Numbered from the stretch's first letter, positions 17,244 to 26,666 are shown. The stretch: DNA of 64,000 nt from Candidatus Nitrotoga sp. M5 (GCF_927904885.1 NZ_CAKMNW010000023.1:62001-126000), one strand, 5' to 3'. Numbers and translations: made by a program. Notes: a model not told the origin generated them from the letters alone.

Positions 17244-17870
17244 ATGAACCAAACTACAGAAACTTTAATAAATGCGACTATTAATGGAAAAGCTATAAGC
17301 GCTCCAGAGTATTTGTCAGTCATTCAGGCGTTATGGCATGCGGGCTATCCCAGGATAAAAAGCGTGGGTTGCCTTGAGGGTGTTTGCGGCACCTGCAGGG
17401 TATTGGTGCGCAGGCAAAACTCTCAAAACATAACCACTGAATTAGGTTGTCAGGTGCTGATTGAAGAAGGCATGCAGGTTAATTTCCTTGCTTTCCCAAC
17501 GCCTGCTCAGCAGCATTACAAACTAGAAGATATCCGTAATTCATGGGAAGTACAGGACAATTTCCATACGATTTTTCCGGAAGCGGAAAATTGTCGGCAT
17601 TGTGGTGGTTGCAATACAACTTGCCCCAAAGGGATCAATGTCGAAAGAGGCGTGATTCTTGCCGCCAAGGGACGTTTCAGAGAAGCCGGTGATCTTTTTA
17701 CAGAATGTGTGCTGTGTGACCTTTGCCAAAGCGCATGCCCTGAAAATATTGCCCCGAATCATGTTGGCATTTTTTCTCGTCGAGTTACTGCTCACTTGCA
17801 TACACGTCCATCTAATTTAATAAACAGGCTTGAGCGATTACGCAAGGGTGAGCTTAAAGTCGTCATCTGA
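17244..17870 (+). CDS. Iron-sulfur subunit of a fumarate reductase/SDH-like complex
   Basis: 208 aa. Residues 1-95 form a plant-type [2Fe-2S] ferredoxin domain (GCLEGVCGTCRVLV). Residues 115-165 hold two CxxCxxCxxxCP clusters, CRHCGGCNTTCP and CVLCDLCQSACP, i.e. two [4Fe-4S] sites as in HdrC/TfrB-type proteins rather than the [3Fe-4S]/[4Fe-4S] of SdhB. Shorter than SdhB (about 235 aa). First gene of three; it would wire electrons from an NADH module to the flavoprotein. No membrane-anchor subunit gene is present. Confidence 0.82.
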   Translation: MNQTTETLINATINGKAISAPEYLSVIQALWHAGYPRIKSVGCLEGVCGTCRVLVRRQNSQNITTELGCQVLIEEGMQVNFLAFPTPAQQHYKLEDIRNSWEVQDNFHTIFPEAENCRHCGGCNTTCPKGINVERGVILAAKGRFREAGDLFTECVLCDLCQSACPENIAPNHVGIFSRRVTAHLHTRPSNLINRLERLRKGELKVVI

Positions 17871-17889
17871 TGCAGAGATAAAAAATTAT

Positions 17890-19506
17890 ATGACTAATAA
17901 TATTTCTTACCAGGAAGCATTAGCTAACTATGAGGCTGTCGCAGAAAGACCTTTGCCTGAAGTGAACTATGAAGGGTTGCTTGAAAAATATCACCCGGAC
18001 TATTTCAAAGACGCGTGCGTTCAACTCAAGATTGGCCCGAACAAGGGCGATATTTGTCATATTCAATTAGCCGAGATGTTACAGGCTGATGCACGTATTG
18101 ATGAGGCCGACCTTGCAGGTGCGCAAGTCATTGAAACAGACATATTGATCATTGGCGGTGGCGGTGCCGGATGTGCCGCCGCGCTCACCGCTGCAGAGAC
18201 CGGCGCCCGTGTACTTATCGCAACTAAATTACGTTTAGGCGACAGTAATACCGTGATGGCTGAGGGGGGTGTGCAGGTTTCTATAGAAAAAGATGATACG
18301 CCACAGCAGCATTATGATGACACTTTGCGCAGTGCAGACAGGCCGGTAGATAAAAAACTTGTCGCTGAAATGGTAATGAGTGCGCCTGATGTTATTCGTT
18401 GGCTGATCCAGCAAGGCATGCAGTTTGATCTGGATGAATATGGTGATTTGCTTACCCGAAAGGCTGGTGGAACCACGGCTCCTCGAGTGGTCTATTTCAG
18501 GGATTACACCGGTCTTGAAATGATGCGGGTGCTAAAGGAGGCGGTGCGCAGCACTGAAATTGAGGTGCTGGATTATGTGCCTACAGTAGAGTTGTTGTCC
18601 GATGAGGATGGCCATTGCACAGGCGCTGTGCTGTCCTCTTTAGAGGACAATCGTTATAAGCTGGTAAAAGCCAAGTCGGTGATCATTGCCACGGGTGGAA
18701 TAGGTCGTTTGCATTTGAATGGTTTTCCTACCTCAAACCACTTCGGCGCAACGGGTGATGGGCTGGTTTTAGCATACAGGCTAGGTGCGAAGCTGCGGGA
18801 TCTTGATTCATTTCAGTATCATCCCTCTGGCCTGGCGTATCCGCAGCATTTATCAGGCACGTTAATTACCGAAGGCGTGAGATCTGCCGGTGCATACTTA
18901 TTAAATGCTCAGGGAGAACGCTTTGTTGATGAGTTACAGCCGCGAGATAAAGTCGCTGCGGCAATCATGCGTGAATGTGCAGAAGGTCGGGGCGTAGATG
19001 CAGGGAATGGTATACAAGGCATCTGGATTGATACCCCTGGCTTAGAGCTTAAAAATCCTGGCATTTTTAATGCTCGATTTCCTAAATTAATTAAAATCGG
19101 CAAAAAGTCCGGCATAGACCCGCGTAAGCAACCCTTACTTATTTATCCAACACTTCATTATCAGAATGGTGGCGTTATCATTGACAAGCATGGACAAACA
19201 AATATTCCAGGCTTGTATTGTGTCGGTGAAGTGAGCGGCGGCATTCATGGACGTAACCGATTAATGGGTAATTCACTGCTGGAAATAATAAGTTTCGGTC
19301 GCAGAGCAGGCATCCATGCAGCCAAATACTCACCAAGAAAGCCCTTTAGAAAAATCTCTATTGAACATTTAAGTCGTTTGCGCAGAGAGTTGATGCTTGC
19401 CGATATGCCAATGGACTCAAAAGGTCCTATTTTATTTCCAGCTTATGCAAAGTTTGAAACAGATTCAGACTATTCCGGGCTACATAAAAATAAAAAGAGT
19501 AAATGA
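17890..19506 (+). CDS. Fumarate reductase/succinate dehydrogenase-like flavoprotein
   Basis: 538 aa. FAD Rossmann motif GGGGAGCAAALTAAETGA at about 89-105. Active-site regions of FrdA are conserved: FQYHPSGL, LITEGVRSAGAYLLN, ERFVDELQPRDKVAAAI (proton-transfer Arg), and HGRNRLMGNSLLE. The position of the covalent FAD histidine of FrdA/SdhA (SHTVAAEGG) reads SNTVMAEGG (N120), so FAD is predicted to be bound non-covalently, as in soluble fumarate reductases and aspartate oxidase. An N-terminal extension of about 80 residues precedes the Rossmann fold. ATG 17890 chosen: the longer frame from 17830 overlaps the previous gene by 41 bases. Confidence 0.85.
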   Translation: MTNNISYQEALANYEAVAERPLPEVNYEGLLEKYHPDYFKDACVQLKIGPNKGDICHIQLAEMLQADARIDEADLAGAQVIETDILIIGGGGAGCAAALTAAETGARVLIATKLRLGDSNTVMAEGGVQVSIEKDDTPQQHYDDTLRSADRPVDKKLVAEMVMSAPDVIRWLIQQGMQFDLDEYGDLLTRKAGGTTAPRVVYFRDYTGLEMMRVLKEAVRSTEIEVLDYVPTVELLSDEDGHCTGAVLSSLEDNRYKLVKAKSVIIATGGIGRLHLNGFPTSNHFGATGDGLVLAYRLGAKLRDLDSFQYHPSGLAYPQHLSGTLITEGVRSAGAYLLNAQGERFVDELQPRDKVAAAIMRECAEGRGVDAGNGIQGIWIDTPGLELKNPGIFNARFPKLIKIGKKSGIDPRKQPLLIYPTLHYQNGGVIIDKHGQTNIPGLYCVGEVSGGIHGRNRLMGNSLLEIISFGRRAGIHAAKYSPRKPFRKISIEHLSRLRRELMLADMPMDSKGPILFPAYAKFETDSDYSGLHKNKKSK

Positions 19507-20759
19507 TGGAAAATGTGCTTAATCAGGTTCTGTTGCACAAAAATAGCAGAGTGGGTGCAGACTATAACCTCTGGGCAAATGGCTGGGGTGGGCAAGGTTT
19601 AAAAAATGCCTTGGAGCGTCCTGCCGATATTATTTCCAAGATTAAAGACGCAGGTTTGCTTGGTCTTGGCGGCAGCGGCTTTCCCACACATATAAAATGG
19701 CAAGCCATTGCTGATCAGACAAATACCGAAAAATATTTAATATGTAATGGCAATGAAGATGAGCCAGGTACATTTAAAGATAGAGTGTTATTGGAAGAAA
19801 CGCCGTTTCAGGTGATTGAAGGCGCAACAATTGTAGCGTTAGCTTGCGGTATAAATAATGTTGTTTTTTATATTAATCCTAACCTCAAATCCTGCCATGA
19901 AGTTATGCAAAGTGCCTTGGCAAAATGGCTAGATTCTGAAATTTACAATAATGCTTTACAGCAAGGCTTAAACCTAAAATACACAATAGTCGCCAGCAGT
20001 GGACACTATATTGCCGGAGAAGAAACAGCCGCCATTGAAGCAGTCGAAGGCAAGTTTCCTTTTCCAAGAGGTAAAGAAACGCGTCCGACTACTTCAGGTG
20101 TAAATGGCCGTCCTACCCTGATAAATAATATAGAAACCATATGTAACGTCCCGCATATTTTGCGTAACGGTGTGCAATGGTATCGAAATTTAGGCATAGG
20201 CGAAGCGAATGGCACAAAAATATATTGCTTGAGTGGTGATGTGCTTTCACCCGGTGTGTATGAATTGCCAATGGGCACACCTTTAACGGAGCTCATATTT
20301 AAATATGGGCAGGGTATGTTGGTAGGCAAGGAGCTGAAAGCAGTATTTACCGGCGGCCCATCAAATACCATTCTGACTGAAAAAGATCTGGATGTTAATC
20401 TGGATTTTAAATCTGTTTCAGAAAGACGTTCAGCTCTGGGTACAGGTGCAATGATTGTGGTATCACGTGGGACAGGTATTGTTAAACGGGTTGCGCAGTA
20501 TGTTGATTTTTTTGCAGCAGAATCATGTGGCCAATGCCCCGCTTGTAAAACGGGTACATACTATATGTCTCAGTTGTTAGGTGAAATAGATACGGGACAA
20601 GGCTCAAAAGCCGATCTGGATAGCCTGGTTGATTTATGTAATATTTTACCAGGAGGCGGGCGCTGTCATTTATTGGATGGTGCTGTAAAAGTTGTAGATA
20701 GCTCGCTTTATCATTTTCTGGATGAATATAAAGAGTCATTAAATGACGACTTAAATTAG
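19503..20759 (+). CDS. NuoF-like NADH dehydrogenase subunit
   Basis: 418 aa. Resembles NuoF/HoxF: the glycine-rich NADH/FMN segment GLLGLGGSGFPTHIKW, CNGNEDEPGTFKDR, YIAGEETAAIEAVEGK, GRPTLINNIET, and the C-terminal [4Fe-4S] motif SCGQCPACKTG plus RCHLLDG. It lacks the extra N-terminal thioredoxin-like [2Fe-2S] domain found in fused HoxF. The start overlaps the frd-like stop by 4 bases, so expression is coupled. NADH oxidation here could feed the two upstream subunits. No NuoE partner is encoded nearby. Confidence 0.86.
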   Translation: MMENVLNQVLLHKNSRVGADYNLWANGWGGQGLKNALERPADIISKIKDAGLLGLGGSGFPTHIKWQAIADQTNTEKYLICNGNEDEPGTFKDRVLLEETPFQVIEGATIVALACGINNVVFYINPNLKSCHEVMQSALAKWLDSEIYNNALQQGLNLKYTIVASSGHYIAGEETAAIEAVEGKFPFPRGKETRPTTSGVNGRPTLINNIETICNVPHILRNGVQWYRNLGIGEANGTKIYCLSGDVLSPGVYELPMGTPLTELIFKYGQGMLVGKELKAVFTGGPSNTILTEKDLDVNLDFKSVSERRSALGTGAMIVVSRGTGIVKRVAQYVDFFAAESCGQCPACKTGTYYMSQLLGEIDTGQGSKADLDSLVDLCNILPGGGRCHLLDGAVKVVDSSLYHFLDEYKESLNDDLN

Positions 20760-20830
20760 CCGTGAAATAACGCACAGAGCCACTCTCGTTTTTCTCCCCA
20801 CGCGGATTCGTCACTTTGGAGTAAACAGCA

Positions 20831-21505
20831 ATGTCACGTTATCGCCGTGCAATGGTTACAGGCTCAAGCTATTTCTTTACGGTGGTCGCTTACCGGCGGC
20901 AGTCGATTCTATGTGACGAAGTAATTCGTAACGCATTGCGTGCCTCAATCGAAACGGTGCGTGTAACGCGTCATTTCGTCATTGATTCATGGGTATTGTT
21001 GCCTGACCATTTACAGGGCACCTCTAAAAATCCAATCATCGTCACAATACCGCGTTACTCGAAAAAAATTATCACTTACATATCAAATATATGCTGCGTT
21101 CAATTTTTTACTCGCGCCTTGTCTTGCCTAGAACATTGAATTTTTAGAGGCGCCCTAAATTGCGTGTGGACATTGCCTGACGGTGATTCCGATTTTTCTA
21201 CCCGTTGGATGATGATCAAGCGCGCGGTTTCTTTGGCCTGCCGAGAAGATTATCGTCGTGCAGACTGGGTGAATGCATCAAAATTCAAACATCGCGAATC
21301 GACTATCTGGCAACGGCGATTCTGGGAACACCAAATTCGTGATGCATAAATTTTACCCGCCATGTCGATTGTATTCATTTCAACCCGGTTAAACACGGGC
21401 GTGTACAACGTGCGATTGATTGGCCGCATTCGACATTTCATCGCTATGCGCATGGCTGGTCTGATCCGATGGAAAATGCGGTGCTAGGGTATGATTGACG
21501 CAGAC
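20831..21505 (+). pseudogene. RAYT (IS200-like Y1 transposase) pseudogene
   Basis: The most complete RAYT in the window. MSRYRRAMVTGSSYFFTVVA opens at 20831. It runs to WVLLPDHL, then a 140-bp MITE (21016-21155) splits the catalytic HUH motif (HL|HCVW). Downstream CVWTLPDGDSDFSTRW, REDYRRADWV and WQRRFWEHQIRD continue, then a frameshift and NPVKHGRVQRAIDWPHSTFH. Dead by insertion and frameshift. REP hairpins flank it. Confidence 0.88.
21016..21155. mobile_element. 140-bp MITE, family b, copy 2, inside the RAYT
   Basis: Starts GGGCACCTCTAAAAATCCAAT and ends ATTGAATTTTTAGAGGCGCCC, about 20-bp imperfect terminal inverted repeats typical of IS5-like ends. Flanks suggest a short target duplication (TACA/TAAA). 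Related copies lie at 14071, 39905 and 47695. Confidence 0.8.
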
Positions 21506-21506
21506 C

Positions 21507-21535
21507 GCGTGGGCACAACAACGTACCCACCCTAC
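21507..21535. repeat. REP-type hairpin
   Basis: GCGTGGGCACAACAACGTACCCACCCTAC matches the hairpins at 10885, 11546, 37206 and 50773, all linked to RAYT fragments. Confidence 0.65.
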
Positions 21536-21576
21536 CTACTGGTCAAGTCAATAGTGCCATTCCGAGCCTTACCCCT

Positions 21577-24258
21577 TTAATTTCCCTCACCCAAAGTCTT
21601 GAACACCACCTCTTGCACATCCTTGGACAAGCCTTTGGTTGCGGCGACTTTCTGCAACGCGGCCTGCATCTGTTGTTTCAGCGCGGGCTGGTATTTTTTC
21701 CAGTGATCCAGCGTGCGTACCAAGCGTGCGGCTACCTGCGGATTGAGGTTGTTCAGCGCGATCACTTGTTCTGTCCAGAAGGCATAGCCGCTGCCATCCG
21801 CTGCATGGAACTGTGACGGATTGCCGTTGCAGAAACTGGAGATCAGGCTGCGTGCGCGGTTGGGATTTTTCAACGTGAACGCTGGATGGGTCATCAGTTT
21901 GCGCACCGCTTTTACATCGGTATGCATCGCGATTGCCTGCAGGCTGAACCACTTGTCCACCACCAACGCCTCGTTTTTGAAATCCTTATAGAAGTTTTTC
22001 AATGGCTGTTGTGCCGTCTTGCTACCGGTATTCACCAGTGCCATCAGCGCGGCCAGGCGGTCGGTCATATTATCGGCTGCGTCTATCTGCGCGTGAGCCA
22101 GTTGCAGCGTGGATTCATCTTGCCAGCCAAGCAGATAAGACAGGCACAGGTTTTTCAGCCCGCGTTTGCCGGCTGATTTGGCATCGGGGCTGTATTTGCC
22201 GGGTGTCTGGTTGGCTGCATAGACGGCGATGAAATCGGCCTTGAGTCTTTCAGAGATCGTTTTGCGCATGAACTGGCGCGCAGTGTGGATCGCCTGCGGG
22301 TCGATCACTTCGCACTGTTCGGCCAGCATCAATTCCGAAGGCAGCGTCAGTACCACCTCAATGAAAGCCGGATCAAGCGACGGGTCGTTGAGTGTGGTGC
22401 GCAAGGCGTTGATGAACAACTCATCCAGCGTCAGCGCTTCACCCGCCTGTACCTGTTTAATCAGATTTAACAGACGTTGCATCGCCAGGCGTTGTCCGGC
22501 TTCCCAACGGTTGAAGGCATCGCTGTCATTCGCCATCAGTTGCGCCAGCTCCTGGTCGGTATAGTTGTATTCCATCACCACCGGCGCAGAGAAATTGCGC
22601 AGCAATGATGGCGTGGGTTTTGTGCTGACGCGGTTAAAGGTGAAAGTCTGTTTCGTCTTGGTCAGCTCCAGCACGCAAGTGGTGGGGGCTGGTTCTGAAG
22701 AGGCTGCATCATCAAGATACAACGCCATGTCTTGGCCACTAGCATCGAGCAGGCCAACCGCAACGGGGATATGGAACGGGAGCGGTTTCTTTTGTCCAGC
22801 ACCGGGCTTGCAGCGCTGGCTGAGCGTCAGTGTATAAGTCTGTTTGGCGGCATCATACTTGCTTTGCACCTTGAGCTGCGGCGTGCCGGACTGGCTATAC
22901 CAGCGTTCGAATTGGCTCAGGTCGCGCCCGCTGCTGTGTGCCATCGCCTCGCGGAAATCGTCGCAGGAAACCGCTTGCCCATCATGCCGTTCAAAGTACA
23001 GGTCCATGCCTTTGCGGAAGCCGTCACGCCCTAGCAAGGTCTGATACATGCGTACCACCTCGGCCCCTTTTTCATAAATCGTGACCGTGTAGAAATTACT
23101 GATCTCCACAAAACTGTCCGGCCGCACCGCATGCGCCATCGGCCCCGCGTCTTCAGAAAATTGCACCTGGCGCAGCATGCGCACATTTTCGATGCGACTC
23201 ACTGCGCGACCGCTGTCCGTACCGATCATATCGGCGGAGAATTCCTGGTCGCGGAACACCGTGAGGCCTTCCTTCAACGACAACTGAAACCAGTCGCGGC
23301 AGGTTACGCGGTTGCCGGTCCAGTTATGAAAGTATTCATGGCCGACCACCGCTTCGATATTGGCGTAATCGGTATCGGTGGCGATGCTGGGGTTGGCCAG
23401 CACATACTTGGTGTTGAAGATGTTCAGGCCCTTGTTTTCCATCGCGCCCATGTTGAAGTCGCCCACCGCAACGATCATGAAACGGTCCAGATCCAGCTCC
23501 AGCCCGTAGCGTTCCTGATCCCAGCGGATACTGTGCTTGAGCGAATCCATCGCATGCTGCGTCTTGTCCAGATTACCCGGCTCCACCCACACTTGCAGCA
23601 GCACTTTTCGCCCACTATTTAATTTGAATTTTTCTTCCTGGCACACCAACTTGCCTGCCACCAATGCAAACAGATAAGAAGGCTTCTTGAACGGGTCTTC
23701 CCACTTGGCATAGTGGCGGCCATTGGGCAGCTCTCCCTCTTCGATCAGATTGCCATTGCACAGCAACACCGGATAACTATTCTTGTCGCCGCGCAACATC
23801 ACCGTGTATTTCGCCATCACGTCCGGGCGATCGGGGAACCAGGTGATCTTGCGGAAACCTTCCGCCTCGCATTGGGTAAAGAAATTGCCGTTGGAGACAT
23901 ACAGACCCATCATCGAGGTATTCTTCTCCGGCTCAACCAGTGTCTCAACCTCCAGCGTGATCTCGTCCGGTGCGTTGGCGATGCGCAACTTTCCGTCTGC
24001 TATTGAGTAACCCTTGGCACCTTTGCGGAGCGTCTTGCCGTTCATGCGCAAAGCCACCAACTTCACGCCGTCGCCCAGCAGTTCCACATCTTTGTTGGGT
24101 GATGCGCTATTGCGCTGCATCGTGATGCGCGTGGACACACGCGTTGCCGCGGGGTCGAGATCGAAACCTATTTCAACGATGTTCACCCAATAGGCCGGGG
24201 CAGTGTAGTCTTTGCGATGGATGGTAACGGGCAGGTTCTGTGTCGAGTTCTGGGTCAT
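21577..24258 (-). CDS. pepN: Aminopeptidase N (M1 family)
   Basis: 893 aa zinc aminopeptidase of the E. coli PepN type, which removes N-terminal residues in late peptide degradation. The exopeptidase motif GAMENKGLN and the zinc site VGHEYFHNWTGNR with the downstream KEGLTVFRDQEF (third ligand Glu) are present. Length matches the 870-890 aa family norm. ATG 24258 (MTQNSTQ) chosen; in-frame upstream codons to 24408 are not conserved in character. Divergent from the hicB-like gene. Confidence 0.96.
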   Translation of the reverse strand: MTQNSTQNLPVTIHRKDYTAPAYWVNIVEIGFDLDPAATRVSTRITMQRNSASPNKDVELLGDGVKLVALRMNGKTLRKGAKGYSIADGKLRIANAPDEITLEVETLVEPEKNTSMMGLYVSNGNFFTQCEAEGFRKITWFPDRPDVMAKYTVMLRGDKNSYPVLLCNGNLIEEGELPNGRHYAKWEDPFKKPSYLFALVAGKLVCQEEKFKLNSGRKVLLQVWVEPGNLDKTQHAMDSLKHSIRWDQERYGLELDLDRFMIVAVGDFNMGAMENKGLNIFNTKYVLANPSIATDTDYANIEAVVGHEYFHNWTGNRVTCRDWFQLSLKEGLTVFRDQEFSADMIGTDSGRAVSRIENVRMLRQVQFSEDAGPMAHAVRPDSFVEISNFYTVTIYEKGAEVVRMYQTLLGRDGFRKGMDLYFERHDGQAVSCDDFREAMAHSSGRDLSQFERWYSQSGTPQLKVQSKYDAAKQTYTLTLSQRCKPGAGQKKPLPFHIPVAVGLLDASGQDMALYLDDAASSEPAPTTCVLELTKTKQTFTFNRVSTKPTPSLLRNFSAPVVMEYNYTDQELAQLMANDSDAFNRWEAGQRLAMQRLLNLIKQVQAGEALTLDELFINALRTTLNDPSLDPAFIEVVLTLPSELMLAEQCEVIDPQAIHTARQFMRKTISERLKADFIAVYAANQTPGKYSPDAKSAGKRGLKNLCLSYLLGWQDESTLQLAHAQIDAADNMTDRLAALMALVNTGSKTAQQPLKNFYKDFKNEALVVDKWFSLQAIAMHTDVKAVRKLMTHPAFTLKNPNRARSLISSFCNGNPSQFHAADGSGYAFWTEQVIALNNLNPQVAARLVRTLDHWKKYQPALKQQMQAALQKVAATKGLSKDVQEVVFKTLGEGN

Positions 24259-24302
24259 GATCGGCAGGTCAAGAGGGAGTGAGAAGAAGCGAATTTTAAC
24301 AG

Positions 24303-24349
24303 GGTTAGGGCTTGTGGGGCTGGTCGATAAAGCAAAGGAGTTGCAATAA
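24303..24349 (+). pseudogene. 3' fragment of a hicA toxin gene
   Basis: The last about 15 codons (LVGLVDKAKELQ, stop) match the end of the intact hicA at 26667-26876 (ALVDKAKELQ), including the TAATG overlap with the hicB start. The N-terminal part with the catalytic His is gone. Confidence 0.65.
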
Positions 24350-24618
24350 TGAGCGAAATTACTATCACGCATTTTGAACCTTCTTTTCCGTTCGAAGCCT
24401 ATGCCCATGTAGTTGAGCTGCTGACGGAAGAAGACGGCGAGGGTTATCTGATTACCTTTCCCGATCTTCCGGGTTGCATATCAGATGGCGAAACCGAGAC
24501 AGAGGCCGTTCTCAATGCACGCAATACATTTTCCGCCCGGATTTCAGCGCGAGTTCATATCGGAAAACCCATCCCGAAACCGACACGACACGGTGAAAGC
24601 GCCGAGCCGGTGGCTTGA
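24349..24618 (+). CDS. HicB-type antitoxin, C-terminally truncated
   Basis: 89 aa. The partial RNase-H-like HicB domain is intact: EDGEGYLITFPDLPGCISDG. Comparison with the broken second copy (26876-27275) shows that this copy lost one base at about 24612 (GTGGCTTGA against GTGCGCTTG), creating a premature stop. The lost part of about 38 codons encodes the C-terminal ribbon-helix-helix DNA-binding region, so this protein could bind HicA toxin but not autoregulate. Confidence 0.75.
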   Translation: MSEITITHFEPSFPFEAYAHVVELLTEEDGEGYLITFPDLPGCISDGETETEAVLNARNTFSARISARVHIGKPIPKPTRHGESAEPVA

Positions 24619-24648
24619 TGCAACGCCTGACCCAGATGGCATAAAGCG

Positions 24649-25281
24649 TCAAGGATGATCGGGTGGAAAGAGTGGGTTAGCCAGTCGATACTCATTGGCC
24701 GGATTATTGCGGTAGAAGGCTGTGATGCTCACCATGTCATTAACGTAGTTAACCGAGCCTACTTTATGGGATATCACCTCAACCCCAAGGCGGCGCGACA
24801 GATAGGTGCGCATTTCTTCAGGGTTCGACAGTACATTGGGGTCGATTTTCTCGAGTGTGATCTTGATCTTTATTCCATGGGCTGAGCGCAGGATACGAGG
24901 ATGGTCAAGCACATAGGCTCCTAGCAACACTATGCCGATTACAACGCAAGTAACTTCGAGTGCAGTACCATGGACAGAGCAAATTACGGCAATTGCAATC
25001 GAACCGAAGAAATAGGTAATTTCGATCTTCTCGAGTGGTTCCGAACGCAACGTGAATAATGCGAGAATAGCAAACAAGCCAAAACCAGCAGCAAGACTAA
25101 ACTCCACCGAAGACAGAATGGTCAGCACTCCAAATGCGAAGATATTGAATAGCGAGGCCGCTGTCACTAGCTCTTTATCGCGATAGCGGCGGTAATAGAG
25201 ACCAAAAATTAGAATCAGCATAGCGACAACGTTAATGCCAAAGCGCATTATCGTATCGAGCATAAGTGATATTTCAAGCAT
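24649..25281 (-). CDS. DUF4956 membrane protein
   Basis: 210 aa. Four to five membrane helices in residues 10-130, then a soluble C-terminal domain of about 75 aa. The family marker FALFTLRSEPLEKIEITYFF-like segment (ALFTLRSEPLEKIEITYFF) is present. DUF4956 proteins often sit next to CotH or polyphosphate-polymerase-type genes, but here the neighbours are TA remnants, so no function can be proposed. The start at 25281 is preceded by a weak AAAG ribosome site. Confidence 0.82.
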   Translation of the reverse strand: MLEISLMLDTIMRFGINVVAMLILIFGLYYRRYRDKELVTAASLFNIFAFGVLTILSSVEFSLAAGFGLFAILALFTLRSEPLEKIEITYFFGSIAIAVICSVHGTALEVTCVVIGIVLLGAYVLDHPRILRSAHGIKIKITLEKIDPNVLSNPEEMRTYLSRRLGVEVISHKVGSVNYVNDMVSITAFYRNNPANEYRLANPLFPPDHP

Positions 25282-25475
25282 GATTTTTCTTTTTCATATC
25301 GGAACAATTAAAAAACTACCCAACAGAGACGACAATTCGCCGCAAAATAAATTAGCACACAGAAGTTACACAGAAGTTACACACACAGGGGACTCGGGAA
25401 AGGCCTTACGTTTTTTATGTGTGTCAAATGTAAGACCTGATACCGCGCTTGTCAGCGCGAGAGGATGACGAGGAT

Positions 25476-25593
25476 AACCTCGAAAAATTACTGGCGCTGG
25501 TGGCCGGGCAGTCTGTCGGCAGCCGTCCCGGACGAATCGAGCCAAGAGCATCAAGCGACGTCCCAAACCATATCTGCTACTGACAAACACAAG
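25476..25593 (+). pseudogene. IS4-type transposase C-terminal fragment
   Basis: Reads NLEKLLALVAGQSVGSRPGR, then IEPRA, and after a one-base deletion IKRRPKPYLLLT. This is the typical conserved tail of IS4-family DDE transposases (RPGR.EPRA.KRRPK). No other part of the gene remains. The surrounding 25282-25870 region holds no credible gene; it has a degenerate copy of the TTTGACA/TGTCAAATGTAAG palindrome at about 25400-25435. Confidence 0.7.
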
Positions 25594-25870
25594 GGATTTA
25601 ATAATTGGGGTTAGAGTAATATTAGTTATACAAAGAATGGCAGGACGACCACAAAAGAAAATTGACACACCCCAGAAAATGCTACTCTGCCCCCAATTAT
25701 TACGCATTCAACGTGGCCGATGAAGCCCGGGGCAGTATCCTGATTCAGGTAGCCGATGACGGCATTGCTATCGAGCAACCATGCCGTCACAGCTCGCGAT
25801 CCTACTCGTTGCGCAACGCTTGCATGTCCTGCCGTCTTTGTGCGTTGGGTCTGGTCACAAGGTTTTCTAG

Positions 25871-26194
25871 TTACACCATTTCTACCGTGTGTACTTCAAG
25901 CTCCACTTTCAGGTTGGCGCGGACGGCAACGAAAATGGCGGCGAGATTATCCATGCTCGGGTTGCCTTTGGGTGACAGCATGCGGTGCAGGCTTTTGCTC
26001 GGTTTGTCGGTGAGTGAGGCCAGTTGTTCGAATCCCAGTGTGGCGTTGACCAGATCACGGAGGATGAGGCGTGCCGTTTCGGGCTCGCCGCTCAGAAATA
26101 AAGTTGCCGCTTCATCAAAGAGCGCCTTGGCGAATTCCGGATCGCGCTCTACGCGCTCGACCACAGTTTGTTTGAAGCTGCGTGTGAGTGCCAT
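25871..26194 (-). CDS. HigA-like antitoxin (addiction-module HTH)
   Basis: 107 aa. The helix-turn-helix region is GFEQLASLTDKPSKSLHRML, followed by GNPSMDNLAAIFVAVRANL as in the TIGR02684-type addiction antidotes. It lies 5 bases after the toxin gene on the same strand (toxin first), the usual order for this group. Likely binds both toxin and its own promoter. Confidence 0.82.
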   Translation of the reverse strand: MALTRSFKQTVVERVERDPEFAKALFDEAATLFLSGEPETARLILRDLVNATLGFEQLASLTDKPSKSLHRMLSPKGNPSMDNLAAIFVAVRANLKVELEVHTVEMV

Positions 26195-26199
26195 GTTGA

Positions 26200-26559
26200 T
26201 TACCTCTTTCGTTTGTCTTTGTGGATTGTTGCGGCCTTTGCTTTGTTCAGCGCTCTATATTCGGCATGCAATACCTTGGCGCGATCAATGTCCTTTTGCT
26301 GCACTCGCTTGGTACCGCCGCCAAACAGGATGATGAGTGTTTCGCCATCACAGGCCAAGTAGATGCGGTATCCCGGCCCCCAGTCTATGATGTATTCGCC
26401 TATGCCATCGAACCATTTCACACTGGAAGTGTTACCGAGCTCAATGCGCAATTTTGCAGTCACGATCTTGGCGGCTGCTTGTGCATCAAGGTCATCGAAC
26501 CATGACTTGTACGGGTTCGTTCCATCCGCGCAGATGTATTCTTCGACTTTGATTTTCAT
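26200..26559 (-). CDS. RelE/HigB-like toxin (addiction-module killer)
   Basis: 119 aa. Gp49/HigB-like fold: NPYKSWFDDLDAQAAAKIV, then VKWFDGIGEYIIDWGPGYRIYLACDGETLIILFGGGTK split over residues 50-85, and a basic tail. Usual action: mRNA cleavage on the ribosome. Start at ATG 26559. The antitoxin follows after 5 bases. Confidence 0.85.
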   Translation of the reverse strand: MKIKVEEYICADGTNPYKSWFDDLDAQAAAKIVTAKLRIELGNTSSVKWFDGIGEYIIDWGPGYRIYLACDGETLIILFGGGTKRVQQKDIDRAKVLHAEYRALNKAKAATIHKDKRKR

Positions 26560-26666
26560 TTTTCCATGGTAACGATTACGTTACTACTTGACAAGCGATT
26601 TGGCTAAATTACATGGGGCCGGAGCCGAATGCCACCAAGTTAAGCCTTTCTAGTAAGGTTTGATTA

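Noticed and set aside
23131..23622. 163-residue plus-strand frame inside pepN
   Set aside because: Antisense to a fully conserved aminopeptidase; His/Arg-rich shadow translation.
25680..25860. YAFNVADEARGSILIQVADD as a gene fragment
   Set aside because: About 30 codons of protein-like sequence without a match I can name and with no start or continuation.
25662..26333. 223-residue plus-strand frame opposite the HigBA-like genes
   Set aside because: The minus-strand toxin and antitoxin have recognisable folds; the plus frame is a Ser/Arg-rich shadow.
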